Positions 1-7,304 of a stretch of DNA of 64,000 nucleotides are shown here, piece by piece (position 1 is the stretch's first letter; the number at the start of each line of letters is the position of its first letter). This DNA is from Cohnella thermotolerans DSM 17683. GTDB taxonomy: Bacteria; Bacillota; Bacilli; Paenibacillales; Paenibacillaceae. The notes beneath the pieces were generated by a model. It was not told where the DNA came from. It saw nothing but the letters and a program-made list of their open reading frames with translations, and made no database searches. A program made the position numbers and the translations under genes. The DNA is taken from positions 310,001 to 374,000 of the forward strand of contig NZ_AUCP01000001.1 of assembly GCF_000429825.1 (NCBI RefSeq), given 5' to 3'.

Positions 1-26
1 CATATAAAGCTTGCCAGTTGGTCCAA
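1..26 (-). CDS. ylmG: Start of YggT/YlmG family membrane protein (cut by window edge)
   Basis: Only about eight codons are inside the window. A TTG at 26-24 opens a frame reading MDQLASFI, which resembles the short hydrophobic N-terminus of YggT-family proteins. A GAGGTGA motif overlapping the sepF stop lies about 8 nt upstream of this TTG. An in-frame-shifted ATG at 3-1 is the alternative start but has no ribosome binding site at proper distance. The call rests mainly on synteny, since ylmG follows sepF in Bacillales. Confidence 0.5.
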
Positions 27-33
27 ACAGAGG

Positions 34-483
34 TCACCTCATTTTTTGATAGTCGGCTTCCTCCGCCATCATTTCCGAGATCGTTCCGGATATTTCCACG
101 GAATCGGGCGTGCAGAGGAAAATATTCGTACCGATCTTGGAAATATGTCCTCCGAGCGCATAGACGGTTCCGCTCAGGAAATCGACGATACGAACCGCTT
201 GCTCGCGCCGGACCCGCTGCAAATTGACGATGACGGAACGTCGGGACTTCAGGTGATCCGCCATCTCCTGCGCCTCGTCGTACGTGCGCGGCTCCGCGAG
301 CATGACGCGGACGCTCTTCTGCGAATGAATGCTGACGACGTTGTTCTTACTTGATTGTTTACGGAGCTCGAACGGAGAAGTTTCAACTTCCTGCTCGTCT
401 TCGATTCCCATCTTATCCCGGTCGGCCGGAGCTTCCTCTTCCTGCAAGCCCAAATAGTTCAAAAATTTGTTCATTACGCTCAT
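34..483 (-). CDS. sepF: Cell division protein SepF
   Basis: SepF links FtsZ filaments to the membrane and helps build a regular septum. The 149-residue protein begins with a short amphipathic stretch ([13 protein letters not shown]) typical of the SepF membrane anchor, then an acidic linker, then the conserved C-terminal core, with [11 protein letters not shown] and [12 protein letters not shown]. The ATG at 483 is preceded by GGGAGGG about 8 nt upstream; an in-frame ATG 48 nt further up lacks such a site. It follows ylmE by 50 bp and precedes ylmG, the standard ylm order. Confidence 0.95.
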   Translation of the reverse strand: MSVMNKFLNYLGLQEEEAPADRDKMGIEDEQEVETSPFELRKQSSKNNVVSIHSQKSVRVMLAEPRTYDEAQEMADHLKSRRSVIVNLQRVRREQAVRIVDFLSGTVYALGGHISKIGTNIFLCTPDSVEISGTISEMMAEEADYQKMR

Positions 484-533
484 GATTTTCCCTCCCGTGT
501 GGCCGACCCGGATCGGTCCGGCGAATCGCATTG

Positions 534-1226
534 TCAGGCTTCTTCTTCTTTACCCACCAATATGCTGCCCAATCGCACCCAGGTCGCGCCTTCCTCGATC
601 GCCACCTCGAAATCGCCCGACATGCCCATGGACAATTCGGTCAGCGGCGCGGGGAACGCTCTCTTCGCGTTCATCTGGTCCCTTAGCTGGCGAAGGCGCC
701 TGAACACGGGCCGCGTCTCCTCCGCCTCGCTCGCCAGCGGCGCCATCGTCATGAGGCCGACAGGCCGAATCCGGTCGAGCCCGCGGAGCGCGGCGGCGAG
801 ATCGTCCAGCTCCTCCGGCCGCATGCCGTGCTTGGACGCCTCTCCGGAGACGTTCACCTGCAAGAAGCAGGGGACGACGATGTCCAGCGCGGCGGCCCGC
901 TTCTGGATTTCCTCCGCGAGCGGCAGGCGGTCCAGCGAGTGTATGTAATCGAAACGGCCGACGACGTCTTTGACTTTCCTCGTTTGCAGCGAGCCGATAA
1001 AGTGGAAGACGGCTTGTCCGTGAAGCAGCCGCCATTTCTCCTCCGAATCCGGCCAGCGGTTCTCCCCGATGTGCCGGATTCCTTGAGATACGGCGTTCGC
1101 CGCGGTCGCCGCGGACACGTACTTGGTGACGGCGACGACGTTCACGTCCTCCCGCCTCCGGCCGCTGCGCCGGCAAGCCTCTTGTATTCGTTGTTCCACG
1201 TCGCGCATCCGGTCTTGCAAGGCCAC
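534..1226 (-). CDS. ylmE: YggS/YlmE family pyridoxal phosphate homeostasis protein
   Basis: Member of the PLP-binding PROSC/YggS family, which buffers pyridoxal phosphate and has no known enzymatic activity. The 230-residue length is usual. The PLP lysine is in VAVTKYV (about residue 35), and GENR, HFIGSLQ and the SMGMSGDFE motif near the C-terminus are characteristic. I chose the GTG at 1226 because AAGGGG overlapping the upstream pgeF stop lies about 9 nt away; the GTG at 1238 is an alternative that overlaps the pgeF stop by 4 nt. Confidence 0.9.
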   Translation of the reverse strand: MALQDRMRDVEQRIQEACRRSGRRREDVNVVAVTKYVSAATAANAVSQGIRHIGENRWPDSEEKWRLLHGQAVFHFIGSLQTRKVKDVVGRFDYIHSLDRLPLAEEIQKRAAALDIVVPCFLQVNVSGEASKHGMRPEELDDLAAALRGLDRIRPVGLMTMAPLASEAEETRPVFRRLRQLRDQMNAKRAFPAPLTELSMGMSGDFEVAIEEGATWVRLGSILVGKEEEA

Positions 1227-1234
1227 GGAAGCGT

Positions 1235-2086
1235 TCACCCCTTCAGCTTGCCGAGCCAGCTCATCATCCGGCCTGTCGCGCCCTTCTCCATGCGATGCGA
1301 GAAGAACAGATCGGTCCGGCACCCGGTGCACCATGTTGTCATTTCGATGCGGCTCGGCAAAATTCCTGCTTTTATCATAAGATGTCGGTTGATTTCTTTC
1401 AAGTCGAGCCGCGCGCGGCCGTTGCCGCCATCCTTGTAAAACGTCTCTTCCGGCGCCCCGAACTCCTCCCGAAGCCGCCCCGTCAACGGCCTTACGCGCC
1501 CCATCACCGCTTCGTCCACCTCGTAGCAGCAGGCGCCGATCGACGGTCCGACGGCGGCGCGCATCGTCTCCGGACGGGCGCCGTACGTCTCGCCCATCGC
1601 CCGGATCGTCTCGCCGGCGACGTCCGCGACGGTGCCCTTCCAGCCGGCATGGGCCAGCCCCGCCGCGCCCGTGGCCGGGTCGTAAAAATAAAGCGGCACG
1701 CAGTCCGCGAAATACATGACGAGCAGCACGCCGGGCTCGTTCGTGATCAGCGCGTCCGCGTCCGGAATCGCGGATTCGCGGTCCAGGCGGCCGCGGCCCC
1801 GGTCGGCGGCGGTCACCGCGTGGACGCGGTTGCCGTGCACCTGCTCGGCGCAGGTCCACGCCGCGAAGTCCCAGCCGAGCGCTTCGGCCACCCGGCGGCG
1901 GTTGGCGATGACGTCGGCAGCAATGTCGCCGACATGCAGCGCCGTATTGAGCGTGTTGCGCGGAGAAGCGCTCACCCCGCCGTTCCGGGTCGAGAAGCCC
2001 GCCGTGACGCTCTCGTTCTCCTCCCAGACGTCCAGATGCAGAAGCGCGGCTTCATGCCGCCCGCTTCGCGGTTTGAACGGTTCCAT
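1235..2086 (-). CDS. pgeF: Peptidoglycan editing factor PgeF (YlmD, DUF152)
   Basis: PgeF (YfiH in E. coli) is a cytoplasmic factor with a laccase-like fold that prevents misincorporation of non-canonical residues at position 1 of the peptidoglycan stem. The 283-residue protein shows the metal/active-site triad: His84 in EQVHGNRV, Cys129 in ADCVPL and His146 in AHAGWKG. The ATG at 2086 has GGAGG about 8 nt upstream; a GTG at 2095 is in frame but too close to that site. It sits between ylmC and ylmE as in Bacillus. Confidence 0.93.
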   Translation of the reverse strand: MEPFKPRSGRHEAALLHLDVWEENESVTAGFSTRNGGVSASPRNTLNTALHVGDIAADVIANRRRVAEALGWDFAAWTCAEQVHGNRVHAVTAADRGRGRLDRESAIPDADALITNEPGVLLVMYFADCVPLYFYDPATGAAGLAHAGWKGTVADVAGETIRAMGETYGARPETMRAAVGPSIGACCYEVDEAVMGRVRPLTGRLREEFGAPEETFYKDGGNGRARLDLKEINRHLMIKAGILPSRIEMTTWCTGCRTDLFFSHRMEKGATGRMMSWLGKLKG

Positions 2087-2154
2087 GGTCTCCACCTCCG
2101 CCCCAAGTGTAACACAGCGGCCGCTTCGCGAAAAGGAAAGGAAGGCGCCGGACG

Positions 2155-2430
2155 TTACCTCCCGCCCCCTTCCGACTCTTCGGTGCGGTACGCTTTGGCG
2201 TCATCCAGCCGCACGAGCACGACGTCGGCTCCGATTTTGACGATGTTGCGCCAGGGAATGACGACGTCGTTGCCGCCGCCGAACATGCCGAAAAACCGGC
2301 TGACCGTCGGCACAACGATCGAATCGATCCGACCCTGGCGCAGATCGAGCTCCAAATCGCTGACCTGGCCAAGCTTTTTCCCATCCACGATATTAATGAC
2401 GTCCTTCGTCTGGAAATCGGAAATTTTCAT
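2155..2430 (-). CDS. ylmC: YlmC/YmxH family PRC-barrel sporulation protein
   Basis: Small protein of 91 residues made of one PRC-barrel-like domain, with MKISDFQTKDVINI at the start and DLRQGRIDSIVVP in the middle. The family is conserved next to sigG in endospore formers; its role is not well defined. The ATG at 2430 follows GGGGGAGG by 6 nt. The upstream reading frame is open as far as 2523 but consists of intergenic sequence. Confidence 0.88.
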   Translation of the reverse strand: MKISDFQTKDVINIVDGKKLGQVSDLELDLRQGRIDSIVVPTVSRFFGMFGGGNDVVIPWRNIVKIGADVVLVRLDDAKAYRTEESEGGGR

Positions 2431-2516
2431 GAGCCGCCTCCCCCGCTTTCTCGGCGCGTCCGAATCGCTTCTCGTACAGTATATGAGCCTGCCGGTCGGA
2501 AAGGACTTCATTTTAT

Positions 2517-2706
2517 CCCCCAAAAGTGACGTGATGCGTTGCAGCGTATTCCGATTCCTTTTGGGGGAGCCCCGATATCAAATCCCCCAAAAGTGACGTG
2601 ATGCGTTGCAGCGTATTCCGATTCCTTTTGGGGGAGCCCCGATATCAAATCCCCCAAAAGTGACGTGATGCGTTGCAGCGTATTCCGATTCCTTTTGGGG
2701 GAGCCC
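2517..2706. repeat. Three 67-bp direct repeats with palindromic ends
   Basis: Near-identical units begin at 2517, 2584 and 2651 (period 67 bp). Each unit starts with CCCCCAAAAG and carries the reverse complement CTTTTGGGGG about 30 nt later, so each can fold into a 10-bp stem with a loop of about 31 nt. Units are joined by AGCCCCGATATCAAAT; the third ends in a diverged form. The array lies between ylmC and the sigG terminator. The stretch encodes no credible protein. Confidence 0.95.
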
Positions 2707-2719
2707 CCGGTATCTCCTA

Positions 2720-2752
2720 ACAAAAAGAAAAGGCGGGCGCGCGGCCCGCTTC
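2720..2752 (-). terminator. Rho-independent terminator of the sigG transcript
   Basis: On the minus strand GCGGGC-CGCGC-GCCCGC forms a GC stem followed by CTTTTCTTTTTG. It lies about 16 nt downstream of the sigG stop, so it should end the spoIIGA-sigE-sigG transcript. Confidence 0.8.
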
Positions 2753-2765
2753 CTTCGGTTCGGAT

Positions 2766-3548
2766 TCAGATTTTGACGTGCTTCTGCATTTGCTGAATGG
2801 CCGACTTCTCGAGCCGGGACACCTGCGCCTGCGAGATGCCGATCTCGTCGGCCACTTCCATCTGCGTCTTCCCTTCGAAGAAACGCATCGACAAAATCAT
2901 TTTCTCGCGTTCGTTCAACTTGCGCATCGCTTCCCGGAGCGCGATCTCCTCGATCCATTGGATGTCCTTGTTGCGTTCGTCGCTGATCTGGTCCATGACG
3001 TAGATCGGGTCGCCCCCGTCATGGTAGATCGGCTCGAACAGCGAGACGGGATCTTGAATGGCGTCGAGCGCGAAGACGATGTCCTCCTTGGGCACGCCCA
3101 GCGCCTCGGAAATTTCCAGAATCGTCGGCTCGCGGGAATGCTGGTTCGTCAATTGGTCGCGCACCTGCAGCGCTTTGTAGGCGATATCCCTGAGACTCCG
3201 GGAGACGCGGATCGGATTGTTGTCGCGCAAGTAGCGGCGAATTTCCCCGATAATCATGGGCACGGCATACGTCGAGAAGCGTACGTTCTGGCCGAGATCG
3301 AAATTGTCGATGGCCTTCATCAGTCCGATGCAGCCGACCTGGAACAGGTCGTCCACGAATTCCCCGCGGTTGTTGAACCGCTGGATGACGCTCAGCACAA
3401 GACGCAAATTGCCGTTGACCAATTTCTCCCGGGCTTCGAGTTCCCCTCGGGTTTGCAGAGCGAGAAACAGTTCCCTCATTTCGGCGTTGGTGAGGACGGG
3501 CAGCTTTGAGGTGTCGACTCCACAAATCTCCACTTTGTTGCGGGTCAA
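2766..3548 (-). CDS. sigG: RNA polymerase sporulation sigma factor SigG
   Basis: Late forespore-specific sigma factor. The 260-residue protein starts with the diagnostic NKVEICGVDTSKLPVL segment, followed by sigma region 2 (GNLRLVLSVIQRF, DDLFQVGCIGLMKAIDNFD, RFSTYAVPMIIGEIRRYLRD), region 3, and region 4 with the helix-turn-helix TQMEVADEIGISQAQVSRLE. The start is TTG at 3548, with GGGAGG 8 nt upstream; N-terminal alignment with Bacillus SigG supports it. It lies 64 bp downstream of sigE, and that gap carries a sigma-F-like promoter. Confidence 0.98.
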   Translation of the reverse strand: MTRNKVEICGVDTSKLPVLTNAEMRELFLALQTRGELEAREKLVNGNLRLVLSVIQRFNNRGEFVDDLFQVGCIGLMKAIDNFDLGQNVRFSTYAVPMIIGEIRRYLRDNNPIRVSRSLRDIAYKALQVRDQLTNQHSREPTILEISEALGVPKEDIVFALDAIQDPVSLFEPIYHDGGDPIYVMDQISDERNKDIQWIEEIALREAMRKLNEREKMILSMRFFEGKTQMEVADEIGISQAQVSRLEKSAIQQMQKHVKI

Positions 3549-3582
3549 GGTGAATTCCTCCCGGGGAGCAGCGTTAATGTAA

Positions 3583-3610
3583 AGTATCTCCGGGGAAGGG
3601 GTTTTTATTC
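3583..3610 (-). promoter_or_regulatory. Candidate sigma-F promoter of sigG
   Basis: On the minus strand between the sigE stop and the sigG start, GAATA (3610-3606) is followed after 14 nt by GGAGATACT (3591-3583). The second element fits the sigma-F -10 pattern GGnnAnAnT exactly; the first is one base off GYWTA, and the spacer is one shorter than usual. sigG of B. subtilis is known to be transcribed by sigma-F from this same intergenic position. Confidence 0.5.
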
Positions 3611-3612
3611 GA

Positions 3613-4335
3613 TCAAACCATTTTGTTGAATTCCTTCCGCAGCCGTTTGATAATCCGTTTTTCCAGCCGGGAAATGTACGATTGCGAGATGCCGAGCAGG
3701 TCGGCGACGTCCTTCTGCGTCTTCTCCTCCCCGTCGGCGAGGCCGAACCGGAGCTCCATGATCGTCCGCTCCCGCTCGCTCAGCTTGTCGAGCGCCTTGT
3801 GCAGCAGCTTGCGGTCCACCTGCTCCTCGATGTTGCGGTAGATCGTATCGTTCTCCGTGCCGAGCACGTCCGACAGCAGCAGCTCGTTGCCGTCCCAGTC
3901 GATGTTCAGCGGCTCGTCGAAGCTGACTTCGGTCCGCGTCTTGCTGTTGCGGCGTAGGTACATCAAAATTTCGTTCTCGATGCAGCGCGAGGCGTACGTG
4001 GCCAGCTTGATCTTTTTCTCCGGGTCGAACGTGTTCACCGCTTTGATCAGCCCGATCGTCCCGATGGACACCAGATCTTCGATATGGATGCCGGTGTTCT
4101 CGAACTTGCGGGCGATATAGACGACGAGGCGAAGATTGCGCTCGATCAGCATGGCGCGGATGGCGGCATCGCCCGTCGAGAGGCGCTCCAGCAAGTATTC
4201 CTCTTCCTCGCGGGTCAGCGGAGGCGGAAGCGCCTCGCTCCCCCCGATGTAGTACACTTCCTCGCTCTTCCATCCTAACCGGAACAACAGGCGATAGAGC
4301 GTCAGTTGGGAGATCAGCCTTAATTTTACGAGCAC
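3613..4335 (-). CDS. sigE: RNA polymerase sporulation sigma factor SigE (pro-form)
   Basis: Early mother-cell sigma factor, made as an inactive precursor. The 240-residue product has the membrane-associating pro-sequence region at the N-terminus (about residues 1-29), then region 2 ([50 protein letters not shown]) and region 4 ([22 protein letters not shown]). The start is GTG at 4335 with GGAGG 8 nt upstream. It lies 15 bp downstream of spoIIGA, whose product is the expected processing protease. Confidence 0.98.
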   Translation of the reverse strand: MLVKLRLISQLTLYRLLFRLGWKSEEVYYIGGSEALPPPLTREEEEYLLERLSTGDAAIRAMLIERNLRLVVYIARKFENTGIHIEDLVSIGTIGLIKAVNTFDPEKKIKLATYASRCIENEILMYLRRNSKTRTEVSFDEPLNIDWDGNELLLSDVLGTENDTIYRNIEEQVDRKLLHKALDKLSERERTIMELRFGLADGEEKTQKDVADLLGISQSYISRLEKRIIKRLRKEFNKMV

Positions 4336-4350
4336 TTCTTCAACCTCCTG

Positions 4351-5313
4351 TCATGCAGGCTGGGATGGGACCGGTTCCGCGTCGAACGCCATTCCCAGAT
4401 CGGGATGCACGATGGCGCGGTACGATCCGTCCGGAGACAGCGTGCCTCCGTCCATTCCGATCAACACCCGTTTATAATCGCGGGCCGGAGAGCCGCTGCG
4501 GGCGACGGCGACGGAATCGGGCTTGAACGCCAGCAGCAGACGGGTATTCCCGTTCACGCTGCGATAGGGAACGAGCCTCAGCCGGTCACCCCAGGCGCAG
4601 CCTTCCTCCGACGCGGCGTCCAACTCCGCGACGAGCCGGTCGGCCGGCTCGTCGCGGAGCCTCTCGGCCCAGCCGGAAGGCAGACGATCCTTCCACAGCG
4701 ACGCTTCCATCATCATGACCGGAATTCGCGTCAGCGGATCGTACAGCCGGTTGCCCGTATCCACCAGCCCCCGGCATTCCCGCTTCTCTCCGCCCACCGA
4801 GACCGTCACGTCCACGATCAGCGCCTCCAGCCGTCCGGTTCGTTCGGCGCTGGCCGACGCGCCCCGGAACAGCCAGACCGAAAGGGCGAACGACGCCGCG
4901 AACAGGCCGAGCTGCATATGCCAGTCCAGCAGCAATCCTCCGTCCGGGGTGAACGTCATGCCCCCCCACGGCGTGCCGGATTGCCGCAGCAGGAAGGAGA
5001 AGCCGAGAACGCCGCCCAGCGTGGCGAAGTTGACCAGATAGAACGTGGCGAACAGACGCAGCAGCCTGAGCGGTCCTCCGTAGCCGAATGCGCACAGCAC
5101 CATAACGAGCGAGACGAGCACTTTCGCGCCGAAGCTGTACAGGTAAGGGACGTCCGCCAGGAACATCGCGGCGGCATAAACGGCGCCCAACCCCGCGGAG
5201 AGGGCGATGCGGCGCCGTTTGGGCCGAAGTTTGCGAGCTTTGGCGGTCGTAAGCAGAACCGTCCCGTCAATGGCCAGGTTCGTGAGAAACACCAAATCCA
5301 CATACACGGTCAT
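4351..5313 (-). CDS. spoIIGA: Sigma-E processing peptidase SpoIIGA
   Basis: Membrane-embedded aspartic protease that removes the SigE pro-sequence after septation. The 320-residue protein has an N-terminal half of about five membrane segments (within residues 1-150) and a soluble C-terminal half with the aspartyl motif LVDTGN (Asp185). Length is close to the family norm. ATG at 5313 follows AAGGATGG. First gene of the spoIIGA-sigE pair. Confidence 0.95.
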   Translation of the reverse strand: MTVYVDLVFLTNLAIDGTVLLTTAKARKLRPKRRRIALSAGLGAVYAAAMFLADVPYLYSFGAKVLVSLVMVLCAFGYGGPLRLLRLFATFYLVNFATLGGVLGFSFLLRQSGTPWGGMTFTPDGGLLLDWHMQLGLFAASFALSVWLFRGASASAERTGRLEALIVDVTVSVGGEKRECRGLVDTGNRLYDPLTRIPVMMMEASLWKDRLPSGWAERLRDEPADRLVAELDAASEEGCAWGDRLRLVPYRSVNGNTRLLLAFKPDSVAVARSGSPARDYKRVLIGMDGGTLSPDGSYRAIVHPDLGMAFDAEPVPSQPA

Positions 5314-5375
5314 CCGGATTCGCCATCCTTCTTCGCCCGGAACGCCGTTTGGTCGAGGCCGGGATGGATGAACCC

Positions 5376-5442
5376 AGTATAATCCGATTCATCTCCGGTG
5401 TCTGTCTAATCCTGCCGCCCTTCCGTTTGTTTTTTTGTCGGC
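5376..5442 (-). promoter_or_regulatory. Candidate Spo0A-activated sigma-A promoter of spoIIGA
   Basis: Upstream of spoIIGA on the minus strand, TATACT (5381-5376) is preceded by TAGACA (5408-5403) at 21 bp, or TTAGAC at 22 bp. A TTTTTTTGTCGGC tract (reading plus, 5430-5442) contains a TGTCGGC resembling the Spo0A box TGTCGAA, centred about 60-70 bp upstream of the likely start. The spoIIG promoter of B. subtilis is known for an unusual 22-bp spacer and Spo0A sites. The rest of 5314-5632 shows no gene. Confidence 0.5.
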
Positions 5443-5632
5443 TTATTGCGGGACGTTCGCGTCCCTTCCCGAACGTCGGATGCCGCTTCCGTCTTCTCGG
5501 GCGTCTCCGGCCCGATCTCGTTCGGCCGCTTCTCGATCGCGCCGCTGCGTTCGACATCGACGCCGTTCTCGTCCCCGCCGCGCATGGCGTGTGCTGGGCC
5601 AGGCTGGCGTAAGGAGGCTCCTATTAGCGAGA

Positions 5633-5915
5633 CTCTTCGGCGTGTTCCCGGTCATCAGGCTGAACGAGGCTGAAATTGTGGGACGCATCGGCGCAATCTC
5701 TGCGGAAGCGACGAAAGAGATTCAGATACTGAAACACATCGGCGTATGGGCGTCCGAAATGGCTAAAGTGACTCAACTGCTGACACTCTTCGCCGCATTC
5801 TCGGCCGAAACCGCCAAAGTGACTCAAATGCTGAGACTCTTTAACGTGTTCCCGGCCACAACGGTCAAAGCGGCTCAACGATTGAGACACATTGGCGCAC
5901 ACCCGCCGCAACAGG
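5633..5915. repeat. 51-bp tandem repeat array, five degenerate copies plus a partial
   Basis: Units start at 5633, 5684, 5735, 5786 and 5837, each exactly 51 bp, with a partial sixth from 5888. Copies diverge strongly but share a CNNATCGGCG-type start and a core like CCAAAGTGACTCAAATGCTGAGA. Because 51 is a multiple of three, frames stay open on both strands, but no start with a ribosome binding site supports translation. A second array of the same family is at 56313-56542. Confidence 0.85.
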
Positions 5916-6563
5916 AAAGGGGCCGCCTCCAAACGGTCGAAGTCGACCTTCGGAGACAGCCCCGGGAGAGCGGCCTGAGCCACCCGAACAGATCGTCCCG
6001 GCGTCCGAAATACGTGCAGAGCACGGCGCCGACGCCAAGGAGCGTAATCACAATCGCCAACAGGGCGAACAGCGAGGCGCGTCCGAATCTTCGGTGCCAA
6101 GCGGCGAAGACGAGGCCGAGAAAGAACAAGTTCAGAAATAGAACGAACATCATCCAGACCCATCCGCAACCCGGACGTCGCTAAGCCACGGAATCCGGAA
6201 ATAGTCCAGTTTAACGCCCCAGCCGCCCGTAGCCTTCTCCGCAACGGACAGCAGACTCAGCAAAAACGCATAAATCGCGCTCAACACGGCGCCGGCAACG
6301 GTCGTTCCGAGGAAGAAATTCTTCCTTCGCACACTGGAGCCCTAGCGCAAACGGGAACGTTTGCGAGATCGTCAGCACGCCGCATACGAAGAGGTAGATG
6401 AAGATGCTTCCCAAACCGCCGCTGGAAAAGCCCATCTGCTCGCGATGAGCACGCCGATAATCAAATTTACGAGAAAAGAAAAGAGGAGAATGGACCAGGG
6501 CACAATCATCCAAAACGTTTTGTCCCGCAGATGCATGCGTACGACGCCTTCAATCCGGTTCAT
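5895..6563 (-). pseudogene. Decayed ABC transporter permease (YtrB-operon type)
   Basis: A membrane protein frame starts at ATG 6563, overlapping the preceding remnant as ATGA. Translation runs through several hydrophobic segments but only by changing frame at about 6440, 6330 and 6155: pieces read NRIEGVVRMHLRDKTFW, then GGLGSIFIYLFVCGVLT, then NFFLGTTVAGAVLSAIYAFL, then MFVLFLNLFFLGLVFAAWHRR. A further shift is likely near the end. Together they make one 6-TM permease of about 220 residues. The C-terminus merges into the 51-bp repeat array. The gene is nonfunctional as read. Confidence 0.85.
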
Positions 6564-6868
6564 GCGCGATCCCCTGCCTTTGCCGTCGAAATCCCGTCTT
6601 TCGTCAAATAAACGATCAACTGCCGCAGCGACGCCGTCGCAAATTCCAGTCCCGCCCGTTCGGCCTCCTCGCGGTCGCGCCGGGCTCCGGTCTCGGCGCC
6701 CATGACGACGGCGGACACCGAACCGCCGAACGGTTCGCGGTGAAGCTCCCGCTTGCCCCGAACGAACGCGTCGACTTTCGCCGCCGGCCCCGTCACGGTA
6801 TAAGCCATGCCGCGCAGCCGGTCGGTCTCCGTTTTGCGAAGCCGGTTCACTTCCACAATCGCGTTCAT
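6560..6868 (-). pseudogene. ABC transporter ATPase remnant with internal deletion
   Basis: The 102-residue frame begins MNAIVEVNRLRK, the usual first strand of an ABC ATPase, but then jumps directly to a sequence typical of the C-terminal end of the YtrB-like subfamily (YTVTGPAAKVDAF, then LRQLIVYLTKDG). Walker A, signature and Walker B motifs (about 200 residues) are missing. The frame is intact, and ATGA overlaps with both the regulator upstream and the permease downstream are preserved, so an in-frame deletion is the simplest explanation. It cannot bind ATP as a transporter subunit. Confidence 0.8.
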
Positions 6869-7239
6869 CGGCCGTTCTCCCCTCTTCGAATCATATTCGC
6901 CAATTCGTCCTTCGTAATCCCGAGCTTCTCCGCTTCCCGGAGCATCGACAAGGCGTACTGATCGTAAAATTGTTCCTTGCGCTTCTCGATCAGTACGGCG
7001 CGAGAGCCTTCCTTGACGAACATGCCGATCCCTCTCTTCTTGTACAGAATGCCTTGATCCACTAGCTGGTTGACGCCCTTCGCCGCCGTCGCCGGATTGA
7101 TCTGATAGAAGGCCGCAAATTGGTTCGTCGACGGCACCTGCGTCTCTTCGGGCAACGTCCCGTCGATAATGTCGTTTTCGATCTTCTCCGCGATCTGGAT
7201 AAAAATCGGGAGCTCGGAGGGGATTCGCTTCAAAAGCAA
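6865..7239 (-). CDS. GntR family transcriptional regulator, YtrA subfamily
   Basis: Short GntR protein of about 124 residues: N-terminal winged helix with PSELPIFIQIAEKIENDI and TNQFAAFYQINPATAAKGVNQL, then a short C-terminal helical tail typical of YtrA rather than a large effector domain. YtrA-type proteins repress adjacent ABC transporter operons. The start is uncertain: TTG at 7239 or 7233, both just behind the ftsZ terminator, with AAGG 5-11 nt away. The gene looks intact although its transporter partners are broken. Confidence 0.85.
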   Translation of the reverse strand: MLLKRIPSELPIFIQIAEKIENDIIDGTLPEETQVPSTNQFAAFYQINPATAAKGVNQLVDQGILYKKRGIGMFVKEGSRAVLIEKRKEQFYDQYALSMLREAEKLGITKDELANMIRRGENGR

Positions 7240-7271
7240 AGAAGCCTTGCTCCGAGACGATCGGAGCAAGG
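7230..7271 (-). terminator. Rho-independent terminator downstream of ftsZ
   Basis: A perfect 11-bp inverted repeat (CCTTGCTCCGA and its complement, 5-nt loop, 7245-7271) is followed on the minus strand by CTTCTTTGCTTTT. It lies 34 nt past the ftsZ stop and should end the ftsAZ transcript. The presumed TTG start of the GntR gene lies in its T-rich tail. Confidence 0.85.
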
Positions 7272-7304
7272 CCGGATGAGTAGCTATGCGGAGGAGCGGA
7301 AGGT

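Noticed and set aside
4405-5382. Long open frame on the plus strand over spoIIGA
   Set aside because: It is antisense to a gene with clear motifs, rich in Arg, Gln and His, and has no ribosome binding site. Same reasoning for other long antisense frames over mur, ftsA, opp and typA genes.
5435-6184. 249-residue plus-strand frame running through the 51-bp repeats
   Set aside because: The frame stays open because the repeat length is a multiple of three; the second half is antisense to the permease pseudogene; no ribosome binding site.
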